A stretch of DNA of 64,000 nucleotides from Dastarcus helophoroides. Its lineage: Eukaryota > Arthropoda > Insecta > Coleoptera > Bothrideridae. The stretch covers positions 5,526,587-5,590,586 of the forward strand of contig CM053326.1 of assembly GCA_028583605.1 (NCBI GenBank). The letters run 5' to 3'. The translations under genes and the position numbers were made by a program. This document shows, one piece after another, positions 12,460 to 23,600 of the stretch; the stretch's first letter is position 1; each line of letters starts with the position of its first letter. Under the pieces are notes generated by a model. That model saw only the letters and a list, made by a program, of their open reading frames with translations, was not told the DNA's origin and did not search any database.

Positions 12460-12595
12460 GTTTGTACAACAAGAGCGGATATGATGTCCATATCGCACGA
12501 GAACGAAGTTTGAGCACGACGCCGTAGGCGGAGTGCCTCAATCGTTCGAGTGCGATATGGACAATCCGCTCGAGTTGTACAGCGTATTTTTTCTA
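12460..12595. repeat. ~135 bp imperfect perfect-hairpin sequence
   Basis: The stretch reads into itself. TTTGTACAAC near 12461 pairs with GTTGTACAGC near 12585, AGAGCGGAT with ATCCGCTC, and GTCCATATCGCAC (about 12486-12498) with GTGCGATATGGAC (about 12550-12562). The centre is near GCCGTAGGC (about 12521-12529). It is far more GC-balanced than its surroundings. It carries no open frame. It could be a small foldback MITE or an element-internal regulatory hairpin. Confidence 0.7.
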
Positions 12596-12599
12596 CGAC

Positions 12600-15227
12600 T
12601 ACGATCTATCAAAGACTAAAATATGGTTCAGCAAATTAATAATTTTTCATGTGACATTTGCAGTTTCTAATATATTTTATATAGTGTCCATGTGTCAATG
12701 AAACGTCATAAATTTATCGTAACAAAATTTATATTTACTTTTGATTTCTAATTTAATATCTTGAATATTTCACTTGCAGCCTTAGAAATGTCCGCTGGAA
12801 TAAAGTTTACTGATTCTGCACTAAAAGCACTCATTTTAAATATTTTTTTTGGTAAATACCGAAGTCAGTTTGATAGATTCTATGGTATAATTCTTAATCT
12901 AAAAATGACATTCGTCTTTATCGCATGTCATGATTGGTCAATTTCATAAAATCGACCAATCACGGCGCGACTTTTGTTATATCCGTTCACTAGACTGATA
13001 TGGTTTATCTATCTTGCTCGCAAGGTATAAAGAAAACAGTGCATATAGGGGTGGGAGTGGGAAAAAATATTAAACGATAGAAGTCTGAGATTACTAGAGA
13101 TATTCAAAAAAATCATTAAATATCGGCTAAATTTGGAACCTCGTTTGAAATGATTTAATTTGTGATACAAATTATTTTAGTTTTTCTTTATCTTAAAGAA
13201 TCGTGTTATTTTGTTTCTACAACATTTGCTGATATACAGGCTGATTGGTAAACGCAAAATGAGATTTTTCTCAAAAAATTGAAATAGCACACCCTATACA
13301 TTATTTCCTATTTTTGTTAAGCAGGAACTAAGCTTTGTTTTGATTAAGTGATTCACAAAGCAAGCTTGTTTTGCTTGTTAATTTCTTGTCATGTTAGGCA
13401 AGTGTGTTACTTCTTGTCTTGCCAATACGATCAATTTAAACTGAAATCATCTATAACCGATGTAAAGGAAAAAGAAAACGATAAATAGAAGGAACCATCA
13501 TTAAGACATTATCCTGCAGCATATGACAAATCTTTCAAACACTCTAAAATATTTTAAAAAGTCTAATTGTGCTTGCCCTAATTTTAGGTCAATGCTAAAA
13601 ATAAAAGTATTTTGTTTTTAATAAATTTGAGAAAATGGCAATTAAAAAATTTCAAAAATTGTTTAAAGAAGTTCATCTTGTTGCAAAAAGGAATGTGTCT
13701 CCTTGATTCGACTATTGAATAGGATGTGTTCAATATCTTCAACGACTTTGAAAATGGATGACTTTAAAATGTTGGTTAGGTCAATCAAATCCCCTTTTCA
13801 ATATCTAACCGAAGAAGCAAAAAGCATGACAAGAACAAAAAATTCATGAAACACTAGTTTTCATATCAAATCTGTGGGTCTAGTTCTTATAGCCTGGAAA
13901 CATTTAATTTTAAATATAGAAAATTAATATTTTTTATAATTATCTTAGCAAAATGCAATTACTGAAATACCTCTGTGCTACCTCAGAAGAAAATACCGTG
14001 TGAAATTGGTTGCAGATGGTATGTTGTTAGTGGTAAGTTTTAATACAGGTAGATGTTTAAGGTAAATCCTCCTAGAGCCGAGGAATCTTAAAAATTTCGA
14101 TTAATTTTTCATAAGATTATTTTAAATATGCTGGTATACTCCAAAATAGCTGCCAAAGAAGTACCAATGACTAATAAATTATTTGTAATGCATCAATTCC
14201 TACAATTAGAGATGTAGGTTAAAATATATGTAGGAACGACATGGGAGATCATAAAAGGGAATGAACAAATTTAGCTAACCAAATGAAGGTAATTTGCATA
14301 ACGTAGACGCTTGTATTGCATTTTAGTTTACTTTTGCCTGTCTCTTTAGGTAACCAAAAGCTTGCATTTATTCACATCATATTACTCAACCTGGCCTTCA
14401 TCGTAAATTTTCGAAATTTACATGTCAAAGATAAGGGAATACGCCACCATAGAGTTTGGTTTGGTGTTTAGTTTTTATTATTACTGTTGTAAAAAGGTCC
14501 TGCGATTTATTTAACAAGAAAGAGATTTTCCTTACGTAAAACTAAACGGGACGTGTAATGAGAAAAGTGTTTGTTTTTGTTTCTGTTCATGCTTCCAACA
14601 GCTATGTTTACATTCCAACAATAAGAAAACGGTTCATCCTTTATGGTATTTATTAAAATCATCGTTATTACTTCCAATAATTGATTACCACTCATGCAGC
14701 TTTGTGATTATCCCTCAGTATTCGTGCCACACATGTAAAGGAAATTTTTCCATCTTCATGCGGGATGATCGAATTCTTAACTATAAAAGCAATCTATTGC
14801 ACACTACTGCGATGGTCCCCTCCCATACTTCTATCAAGTGAAGCTGCCTCTACGCACATATTTCGCGTTCATGTCACTTTTACCGCAGAAGTTGCACAAT
14901 CAGGAGGATGTCTATGGGTGCCACGCATATATGTAATACTTCTATATGGCGTGTTGTGTATAATCGCCACTATAAAATGCGTTGTCAAAAAGGTGAGATG
15001 AAAGTATATGTCGTACTCTTTGGAGTACAAGCATTCATTCAATTATAGCGGGAACAGATGACAAGATGGGCGGGAACACTAATAAATGAATGACAACAAA
15101 GATAACTGACGAGAAGCGGGATTGGTTAATAAATTCTGTCCTCCAAAAAGACAAACATATATATCCATCGCGTCTTTTGAACACAATCGAAGGTACAAAA
15201 CACGCCATATAGAAGTATTACATATAT
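12600..15227. other. Interior of the 6.2 kb structure, no gene recognised
   Basis: No protein homology was seen. Small points: a splice-acceptor-like TTTCACTTGCAG ends at about 12779 before a short open frame; a GATTGGTC/GACCAATC pair lies at about 12932-12960; a 30 bp segment near 14926-14955 (ATATGTAATACTTCTATATG) recurs inverted near 15200-15226. None of these is enough for a gene call. Confidence 0.4.
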
Positions 15228-15235
15228 GGTGCCAC

Positions 15236-16485
15236 CAGTGGCGGCTGGTGCTAATAAAATTTGGGGGTTGCAAAGAGACATTTGCAAAAATGTGCCGAAA
15301 CTGGAAATTTTAAATTAAGCTTGAGGAATTAGGAGATATTCAGGATTTTAAATTGATGTATCTTGTACATATATAGTATATTGCTAAAATTCCCCTTTTT
15401 TATATTCGCAAAAAAAACAGAAAGAAAAAGAAGAGAAAGTGCATACGACAGACGATCTTTGGCAGCTGCAAATTTATCAATAAATTTTTACTGAAATCGA
15501 GTATTTCTTGGATTAAGTCCTTTTCTTTGAAGACATCGTTAATGAGGACAATCTTTCCTGGCATAATGAATTTTTTTAAAAAGTATTTATTCTTTCCAGA
15601 CTGGAGAAGCACCACTCTGCATCAACAGAAGCCATTGGGATAGTTATCAGGATTTTTAAAAGATTTAGAGTTTCACTAAGCTCACTGTTTTCTGAAATAA
15701 TGTTATAGAGTACAAGTAAATCAAAAGCAGATTTAAACTTTTCTTTTTTGTAGATTACAGTTAGTTCAGTGCTAAGTTTTTATAAATTAAAAAATGGATA
15801 GTGGTTTCTTTAAAATTGGTTAAACTTTTCAAAAAAAAAAAACTAAGGTTGCTGCAATTAAATGGCCCGTGAAGCTAATTCGTTCTTTAGCTTAGCAGAT
15901 AACAATGTCGCATGGGTACTTCTTTAGCTTCGCGAACTACTTCTGTTAAAACTTCACTTTTTACAAAACACCATCTGCACAATATTTAAGTCATGTATAG
16001 GTCATCCATGTCGCTTAATTTCCAGTTTTTTTTTTTGATACAGGTCGGTTAGAGAATGACTGCGCAATTAAACTTTGCACCGAATTCATTTTTATTTGTG
16101 TTTCAAAACTCGCAACATTGACCGATAACAGATTATAATAGCGTATCGATATTTGGTTTGCATCCACAAGTGCAACCTAATGCTTGCTTATGGGCAAGTA
16201 TTTTAAGCGAACAAAATAAGAGTTAAGGCGCAGGTGCATATGTGTAAAGCAAAGTTTGCAGTCTAGCCTGCAAACCTTGCAAACCATGGACCCAACAATG
16301 TCGTCAAACGCTTACGAATCGGCGGAATCCGCTATAGTCATTAGTATGTTTGGTTAATTTGGTAGCTATAAATCTGTTATCAATAAATAAAATAAACAAC
16401 ACAAAGAAGAATTTATTTTCTTTTTTATCCCAGCGTTTTTTTGGAGGTTGTGCAAACCTGCAAACCTTAGCACTAGCCGCCACTG
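15236..16485 (-). mobile_element. hAT element with 8 bp target duplication
   Basis: The left end CAGTGGCGGCTGGTGCTAA and the complement of the right end CAGTGGCGGCTAGTGCTAA are inverted repeats. They are flanked by an exact 8 bp duplication GGTGCCAC at 15228-15235 and 16486-16493, which is the hallmark of hAT insertions. The 1250 bp interior keeps only the C-terminal coding region of a transposase on the minus strand, so the copy is an internally deleted, non-autonomous derivative. Confidence 0.92.
15430..15776 (-). pseudogene. hAT transposase C-terminal dimerisation domain remnant
   Basis: Minus-strand reading gives STELTVIYKKEKFKSAF, SENSELSETLNLLKILITIP and MASVDAEWCFSSLERINTF, followed by a stop and then NSLCQERLSSLTM. 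This order (a run of Leu/Ile, then S-V-x-A-E-x-x-F-S-x-L-x-x-I, then R-L-x-x-L) is the conserved hAT C-terminal region that mediates transposase dimerisation. The RNase-H-like catalytic part and the N-terminal zinc finger are absent. One in-frame stop and frame changes make it non-functional. Neighbouring ends and the 8 bp duplication support the hAT call independently. Confidence 0.82.
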
Positions 16486-16493
16486 GGTGCCAC

Positions 16494-17394
16494 GTAAGTA
16501 AACATACGAATTACTACACACTACTATACAGCACTGCTGGTTCTAGAATTACCATTCAGAATGGAATTGAACATATTGGTAGAATATGGCAAGGCAATAA
16601 TTAAGTTAAATTTTTGAAGAGTTACATAGGAATAATAAAATGTTATAGAAATTTTACCTTTTTAACATTGAATCTTATGACAAACCATAGGTTTTATTAT
16701 ATTTAACAATAATACCATTCAGGTATTAGTAAAAAGGGAAAAATGATGGAAAATAACATATAAAACATTTTAGATATTTGGAAGTACAGCTTTAAAACGT
16801 GTGATGTAACCCCTTGTTTTTATGGAAATAATTAGACGACCATCAATGACCCTTCATCGAATAAATCCGTTTTAAGGTTATGTGATAAATTTTCGGAATT
16901 GTTTTGTAATTAATTTGCCAATTCAACCTACTCTTGCTTGTTCTTTAATATTTTTTTAAGTAACTCTTTTGCTTTTATAATGAATAATTCTTTATTGTGA
17001 CTGTATGGTTTTGACTATGACATTGTTCGGTCATAAAAATTGCTCCGTCTTTTACTTCATAGAGAAGTCTAAATACTACTTTCATCAAACGAGATGAGGT
17101 ATATTTTTGATGTGGTTGTGACTCTACCAGTATCAACAGTACTATATTGCTGTGCTATTTTATACGAAGTTTTGGCTTTGATTTGCATTAATTTTTAAAA
17201 ATAAAACAACATTTTCTCTAAAACTTAAGGTAGTTCACCGGCTGTAATTATAGATAAAAATTTTTGGAACCTTAGATCTCCACGGAGTATAGTGAGACGT
17301 AAGCGCTAGACAGCTACAACCACTCGATTTTTAGCATAAACTGTACGCGTGAACTTTCCGCTTTGCAATAGATTTTCTGAGCCCACAACACTGC
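16494..17394. other. AT-rich interior, no gene recognised
   Basis: Only short open pieces occur on the minus strand. None carries a motif I recognise. It lies between the hAT element and the right arm of the 6.2 kb structure. Confidence 0.4.
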
Positions 17395-17944
17395 ACTGTA
17401 TACACATCAGGAAAGTCAAACACTGTCCATAGGGAGAATGTTAATGAGATATTTAACATTGAGAGATAATAGTGGGATAGATGGGCGGCGCCTTGTATTC
17501 TCCTACATCGGTTTAAACAATTCAACGCAGAGCGCAGCGATCAGTGCTGGTGGAGATTTCAGTAGTACATCATAGCTTCTAACGTGTTTTGTTTCGGGAT
17601 TACTACTGGCACCGTTGATTTATTCAACGTCTGAGGCAAAATAAAACTGATATTCTTTGATAACCAAAATAAATAAACGAGATTTCTTAAACAAAATAAA
17701 TAATAATTTTAATGAAGAATATAACATAACAATTCTTTAAACATTACAGTATAAGGAATTCAAATAGGCCACCAAACTGTGCTAACAATATCCCAGTTTG
17801 TTGTAAAAGTTTTTTCTAACATCTAAACTGGAAAATACGAGCATGCTGCGTCAAAGTAGGGGAATACGTTCAGCGGCTGTAGTAAACTATGGAAGGAACA
17901 ATTATTAGCGTTTTACATGGACAATGAAAATTTTTCCTTATCTG

Positions 17945-19040
17945 CATACCACAGATTTCAGCGACGCTGTTGTAACCAAGGGTATCTAGAAGGAAGTACT
18001 GGGGCTGCTGTGTAGTCATTATTTCGAGCTGTTTCTTTAGTGTACATAATTAAAAAACGAAAATCTGTAGAAAATTTGATCGCAATAAATGAAAATCTCT
18101 TCGCTTACCTTTTGTTTGACATGACGGCGACTTCGGCACCGGCATGGATCTTTTGATTTTGCAGCGTACAAGTACCACTGTGAAATACCTAAACTCACTT
18201 TGTATCAGTAAAAATGTTTAATCAGTTGCATTATATGACCATCTTTAGATGCGTGTCATAATTTATTGTTCACAGAGTGAGTCATAAAATTTGTGATTGA
18301 CAAATGTAGCCAGATGCTGATTTTTAATCTCATCTAAGGTTATATTAAGAAAGGATGTGAAAAATGTGGGAGTCTAGCAGCGAACGATGGAGATATTTCA
18401 ACGAGGCCCCAATAAGTTTTAGTTTTTCTACGAACAATCTAATTACTTTTTGATAAGAATTCCATGATCAGCGTCAGTACAAGATGTACTTCCTCCGCGA
18501 TTGGACTGAATATGAATAATGCCATGAATTATTGAGTATTTATAATATTAAATTCGTTTCGTGAAAAGAAAATTCGTGTAAAAGGAATAAATAATTTACT
18601 TTGTAATAAATAAAATACCTCTTCTGATGCAACATGTCTCTTAGTTCTCGCCTTTAGGATTCCTAATCCAATAAAATTAATTACAGGAGCACACTCGAGA
18701 CTTTATATACTATCCATATCTTTAAAGTAATTTTATGTTATTGATGTGTTTTGATACCCTATAAATCAAATGTCCCCTAGGGACAAAAAAGCTTAATAAA
18801 ATAATAGCAATATATTTTTGTTTCAGATTGGGGATATGCCAAATCCGGAGCTAAGGATTATTACTAGTGTATTTAATAAAGTGACTTATAAAGGTAAATG
18901 GTCTGCACGAATAGAACCGCATGTGTTAAATTCAAATCTGTTCTAGATTTAAAATAGTTTTATCGAATTTAAATTTAATTCAAAATTTAACACCGTGTTT
19001 TATGGACATGCTAACGTATCATACGTTTGAAATAGCCAGT
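17945..19040. other. Single-copy-looking spacer with one exon-like spot
   Basis: I see no repeat ends in this stretch and no long open frame. On the minus strand, 18109-18122 reads ATGTCAAACAAAAG directly followed by GTAAGC. It is preceded by a locally GC-richer stretch (to about 18170). That is the look of a first coding exon with a splice donor, but only four full codons and no partner exon are visible. Confidence 0.3.
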
Positions 19041-19044
19041 ATAT

Positions 19045-19387
19045 TGTTGCGCGTTATCAGTTTGAAGATTATATTACTGCGTGAATTGTAGCCACTTTAT
19101 TTCGAAACCTAACTCGAAACACTACAATTGAAATTCACTTAACCAACTAATTAATACTGTTTAATGAACTGACTTGTTCACCGACGGACTAGCTGAGGGA
19201 AAGCCGACCGGACTGCCTCTTTGTAGATCCCGGTTCGGGTTCTAGAAGGAACGAACAGCTAAAACCTATCGTTTGCGAAAATTTCTAGAGCTCTTATCTA
19301 CCGTTTGATTCATTATAGCTGCTGCTTCAACGTATCAAATTTTCTAGAAAATTTCTAACTAAATTTTATAATTACATTTTTTTTACA
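19045..19387 (-). mobile_element. Solo LTR, copy 2
   Basis: This is a 343 bp block. Read on the minus strand it begins TGTAAAAAAAATG and ends GCGCAACA, and it is flanked by ATAT at 19041-19044 and 19388-19391. It matches 4379-4708 along its length (landmarks TTTTCTAGAAAATTTGAT, GTAGTGTTTCGAGTT, GAAATAAAGTGGCTACAATT). The terminal ...ACA agrees with the canonical LTR end better than copy 1 does. The TATA box seen in copy 1 is lost here. The right-hand ATAT overlaps the TA that bounds the next element. Confidence 0.85.
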
Positions 19388-19392
19388 ATATA

Positions 19393-21230
19393 CCGGGTGT
19401 TTTTTTTAGTTGGGAGGTTACCTTTATATGGAGTATCACTCATTATAAAGGTAAACTGATTTTGTCGATATACTTAATCGGAACTAAACTACCTTTCAAA
19501 AATATTTTTAACTTCCTCACACTTCCGGTTATAGCGGAAGTAGACATCAATTTTCTTATTTTAAATAGCAACCCCCAAATTTTATATTTTATTTAAATTC
19601 TACGTAGAAAAATAAGATGAGTTTATGTTTACATGTTTATTGCTATCTTTGGTAGTTTTTAAGATATTTCAATTTTTTGGAAAAAACTGACAGAAAAGAG
19701 GATTATTTTGACTCTTTGTATCTTTTTTGTTATTTGCAATAAAAACATGAAATTTGGGTTAAAGTCATGAAATATTATGGAGACTACAATAATGTAATCA
19801 AGCTTTACATTTATTACACAGGGTGATGGAAATTTTGTGATCTTTATTGTTTGTGTTTTATTCAAAAAAACTCTGTTTTTTTAAATGGGAACTATGTGTT
19901 TTTTAAACATTTTTGAATTCCTCACGCAAAAAGAAGAAAAAAGTTATATGACTAATTTTTTAAAATTCTGCACCGTTACAGAGATATAATGCAAAATGAA
20001 AAAGAAAAATATATCTTTTTTTTCTCTAGTAGCAACTTGGTAGTAGTCAACAAAATTTTCAGAAAAAAACACAACCACAAGGCTTAAAAATTTTAGGCTA
20101 AATAACATTTAAAATATAACCGCACAAGATGACTAAGTTTTTGACTAATTGTTAGAATACTTACTGAAAAATGTTTAGGTAGCCACGAATGTGAAGTTTC
20201 GTAAAAATGGTTTGTTAAACAGACTTCTCATTTTTGGAGTAATCAAAATCAACAACAAATGTTCAAGGAAATTCGTCCTTTAAGTGTTATGCTGTTAGAT
20301 TAGAACTCAGGATTTTTAAGTGTTAAATTATACAATGAAAATCAAAATGGAAATTTTTTAATAATTTTTTTTACGACTACTGCATGACAAGCATATTGCT
20401 AGGAACAATCGGATGTGCTTAAAAACGTTACTCAATTCGAAATCTTAAAATATGTTTTTAAATGTATTGAAAGAGAAGATCGCCCTTGTTGTTCTTGATG
20501 TAAATTTTTTGTCAATGATTTTTGTTTCCTATTACTTATTATGATCAATTCTTTAAGCTTTTATTGCCCACAGTTAATTTCCTACTTAAACAAACAAGAA
20601 ATGTTTGATTTTTTTTATTTTGAGATTTATGTAACACACCTCTGTAAGGGCACAAAATTTAAAAAAATAGGTAATATAACTTTTTTCTTCTTTTTATGTG
20701 AAGAATTCAAAAATGAGTAAAAAACATACAGTTCCCATTTAAAAAAACAGAGTTTTTTTGAATAAAACAAAAACAGCAAAGATTATAAATTTCCCATCAC
20801 TCTGTACAATAAATGTAAAATCTGTTTACGTTATTATAGTCTTTATAATATTTCCTGACTTCAACCCAAATTTCATGTTTTTACTGCAAATAATAAAAAA
20901 GATACAAAGAGTCAAAATAACCCTCTTTTCTGTCATTTTTTTTCGAAAAATTAAAATATCTTTAAAACAATCAAAGGTAGCTATAAACATGTATACATAA
21001 ACTCACCTTATTTTTTTACGTAAAATCCAAATAAAACATAAAAATTGTGGTTTGCTATTTAAAATAAGAAAGTTGATGTCTACTTCCGGTATAATCGGTA
21101 GTGGGGGGAAGTTGAAAATATTTTTAGAAGATAGTTTAACCCCGATTAGTCCCATCGACACAATCAGTTTGCCTATATAATAAGTAGTATCCCATATAAA
21201 GGTAACCTCCCAACTAAAAAAAACACCCGG
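19393..21230. mobile_element. Long-TIR non-autonomous element
   Basis: The ends CCGGGTGTTTTTTTTAGTTG and their inverted copy finish at 19393 and 21230, with TA on both sides (19391-19392, 21231-21232). The arms are about 560-600 bp: GGGAGGTTACCTTTATATGG, a GGAAGTAGACATCAA block and an AGAGTCAAAATAA block recur on both sides. The 700 bp centre has no transposase. It resembles the TA-duplicating elements elsewhere in the window in architecture, and its first seven bases are close to those of 6675-9218. Confidence 0.85.
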
Positions 21231-21232
21231 TA

Positions 21233-22549
21233 TAAAAACCTTTGGATCTTAATGCTAGAAATAAGTCTAAAATTTCAACTTGAATAGCACTACACTAGAA
21301 CTAAGCATGGCCACCAAGGTTCCAGTGGCTACTTTGGCTGGAAATTACGTAGTTTTGAAAGCATGAGGGTTTTGTTCTGATACCTTTGTCCATGAAAATC
21401 CAAAAATTTGCAGAATATATTTTATTAAATAGTGAAAGCGGCATAATATTACCTAAAATTCAGTATGATGTAATAAATATAGCGTAAAATTGAATATATC
21501 TTTTCTGTTCAAATTACTGATATGAAAATAAGTGTCAACACATGATTAGCAGGATTTTTAGTAACATTTTGGACTAATACGAATTTTATTGGACATGTAA
21601 ATAACAGAGATTATTCGGAAAGGGTTCCACTTAAAGGCTAACATATTATACGTTGTCTGATTTATAGGTAATTACACAAGGGGTCAATCATTTTGGTCAC
21701 GCCATTTGCAGAACTCGAATGTTAGTATTATTTATGACACGACATTTAGATAGTCCCTTGCGTGTTTCCCAGCTTGCTATAGCACTTTCACTATAATGAA
21801 ACATATCTAATTCTAACAAGTCTCGTGTAGAGTGCGTGTGAATCTCGTAACGGCAGGCCCTATTAACATTTCATTATTTATTCTGATACGAAAACAAGTC
21901 AACACGTTGTAAAGACATAATAATATTTTGGTGCATGCGCCGGATATTCCAGTTTATTTTTAAAGGACGTTTATGAAAGTTATAAACCTAATTAAGCTAC
22001 TAAAAGCCAAAATTATTATGACATCTGCAAGGTTGGGGTAATGGGCCAAAATATACAGATAGATTTTCCGAAGTAAAATATTGCAATTTACCTAAACATA
22101 GCTTAGTTAGTGTAAAAGTTGATAGTCGTAGAGATACAGAATGGAGTGTTAAACTTAAAATATTTGTTGAAATTTTTTAATAAATGCCAAGATTCATATA
22201 TAATTTTGGAATTTTGACTTTTATGAATCGAACAATTGAAATTAATTCACAATTTGGTTACAGTTCATAGAGAGCGCCACATGCGGTTGATTGCATGCCT
22301 TAAACCTTTTTGTATACCTTCAATTATGTCATTTTTTTTGCATCAAATTCTTATTTTACAACATTCTTGACATCAAAAGATATTTATTCCTTATGAAAGT
22401 AATTACCACGCGACATGGGCGAATGGCGAATGGTCTTTTTTTAGTCATCACTAATTTTGTGGACAACAAACTAGGAGCCATTGTCAATTTTGCACACGGG
22501 CCCTGAAACAACCAGTGGAGTACTTGAGTAGAATTAAAGTAATGAATCC
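21233..22549. other. Spacer, no gene seen
   Basis: Mostly unique-looking AT-rich sequence without recognisable coding or paired repeat ends. Confidence 0.4.
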
Positions 22550-23600
22550 TATAAGCGTCATACACACACTTTCTAATTCCGTTATTGCGACGGTTTATCT
22601 GGAGTTCTACTATAGTAATAGCAACTAATGTTCCACACGGTTTCGCCAATTTCAACTGTAATCTAAAAATAAACACGGCACCAACATCGGCCTGTTCCTG
22701 TTGGTTATTTAGAGGCAAACGACAGCACAAATTGCAAAACGGATGGACTGGATGTGGCGGCGAAGTTATTTGCATTCTTGTCGTATGAGGCGACTGCCGT
22801 ATCGTAAACAAGGGCTGTTCGCGTGTACCGCAGTGTTTTTATTTAATTTAAATGGTAGTGATAATTAAAATCGGGTGTATTTCAGTAACGGATCCATAAA
22901 TCGCGGTCGTTATCCGGTGTGCCGCAGCGTGGCTTCTATATCGGGCCGTAAATCATACCATTGCTGAGTGCAGATAGCGACGCTCTTAGCCGCCCAATAA
23001 ACAACCTCACTCCGGAATTCGACACCATTTTTCATCGCATTCTAACAACACGCAAACACAAAAGTTAGATGAGAGTGTTTACCAAAGGAAACGGACCACC
23101 ATTCGTTGCATATACATCTGTGCAACCATTACGTGCTGATAATGCATCTTTCCGGCAGCTAATCGCCTTCACTAGAATTCATGGATCCAAGGAATACACG
23201 GCCCATTTATTTTCTAGATTTACAAAATCCTCGAATTATTCCTTATTAGAAAGCTTCCAATGAGATGAAGCCAATATCAATACCAATCTATTTACCGTAA
23301 ATGATTTTTGATTTCGTCATTTTCATTATGCAAAAAATGTAAAGCTAAATAGAGTTTTGCAACAAATTGTTAATGAGTTGTGGAGTTTACGGATCACTGT
23401 AGATCATGTAATTTGCCATTAAATTTCCAAAATTACGAGACAGTTGCTAGGGTGCAATAACAACTTATGTGTATTCCAGACTTTTCGGGGAGGCGACTAA
23501 TCAGAATACGCGTTTCAGTACCTCCGGGAGATTAGTGATTAATGTTTGATTATTGCCGCATACATAAGCTATGTACTATTCATCACGTTTGCGGGTTACT
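22550..23600. promoter_or_regulatory. Candidate conserved non-coding / enhancer-like island
   Basis: About 1 kb stands out from the flanks. It is more GC-balanced, contains no repeat shared with the rest of the window, and is free of homopolymer runs. It also has clustered homeodomain-type cores (for example GACTAATCAGAA near 23497 and GATTAGTGATTAATG near 23531) and a TGTTTAC core near 23078. Open frames of 62-151 codons cross it on both strands, but none shows a protein motif or a splice context. A regulatory role is an inference from composition only. Confidence 0.3.

Larger units (their letters stand above)
11765..17944. mobile_element. 6.2 kb structure bounded by ~600 bp inverted repeats
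   Basis: The left arm (11765 to about 12372) starts CAGATAAGGAAAAATTTTCA and the complement of the right arm (about 17395-17944) starts with the same sequence. Shared landmarks are GACGCAGCATGCTCGTAT, CTCCACCAGCACTGATCGCTG, GGCGCCGCCCATCT and TTGACTTTCCTGATGTGTAT-like segments, with few differences. No clean target duplication is visible (TATA on the left, CATA on the right), so two separate inverted insertions cannot be excluded. Inside are a strong hairpin (12460-12595), a hAT element (15236-16485) and about 3.5 kb without recognisable genes. Which superfamily made it is not evident. Confidence 0.65.

Noticed and set aside
12761..12949. Possible internal exon after TTTCACTTGCAG
   Set aside because: One splice-like signal without a donor pair or protein homology, inside a repeat structure.
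13236..13305. Short ACAGGCTGATTGG ... CACCCTATA pair resembling MITE ends
   Set aside because: Only about 65 bp apart and poorly matched; a complete element cannot be supported.
22356..22811. 151-codon minus-strand open frame
   Set aside because: No recognisable motif, a competing frame on the other strand, and no splice or codon-use support; composition alone can explain it.
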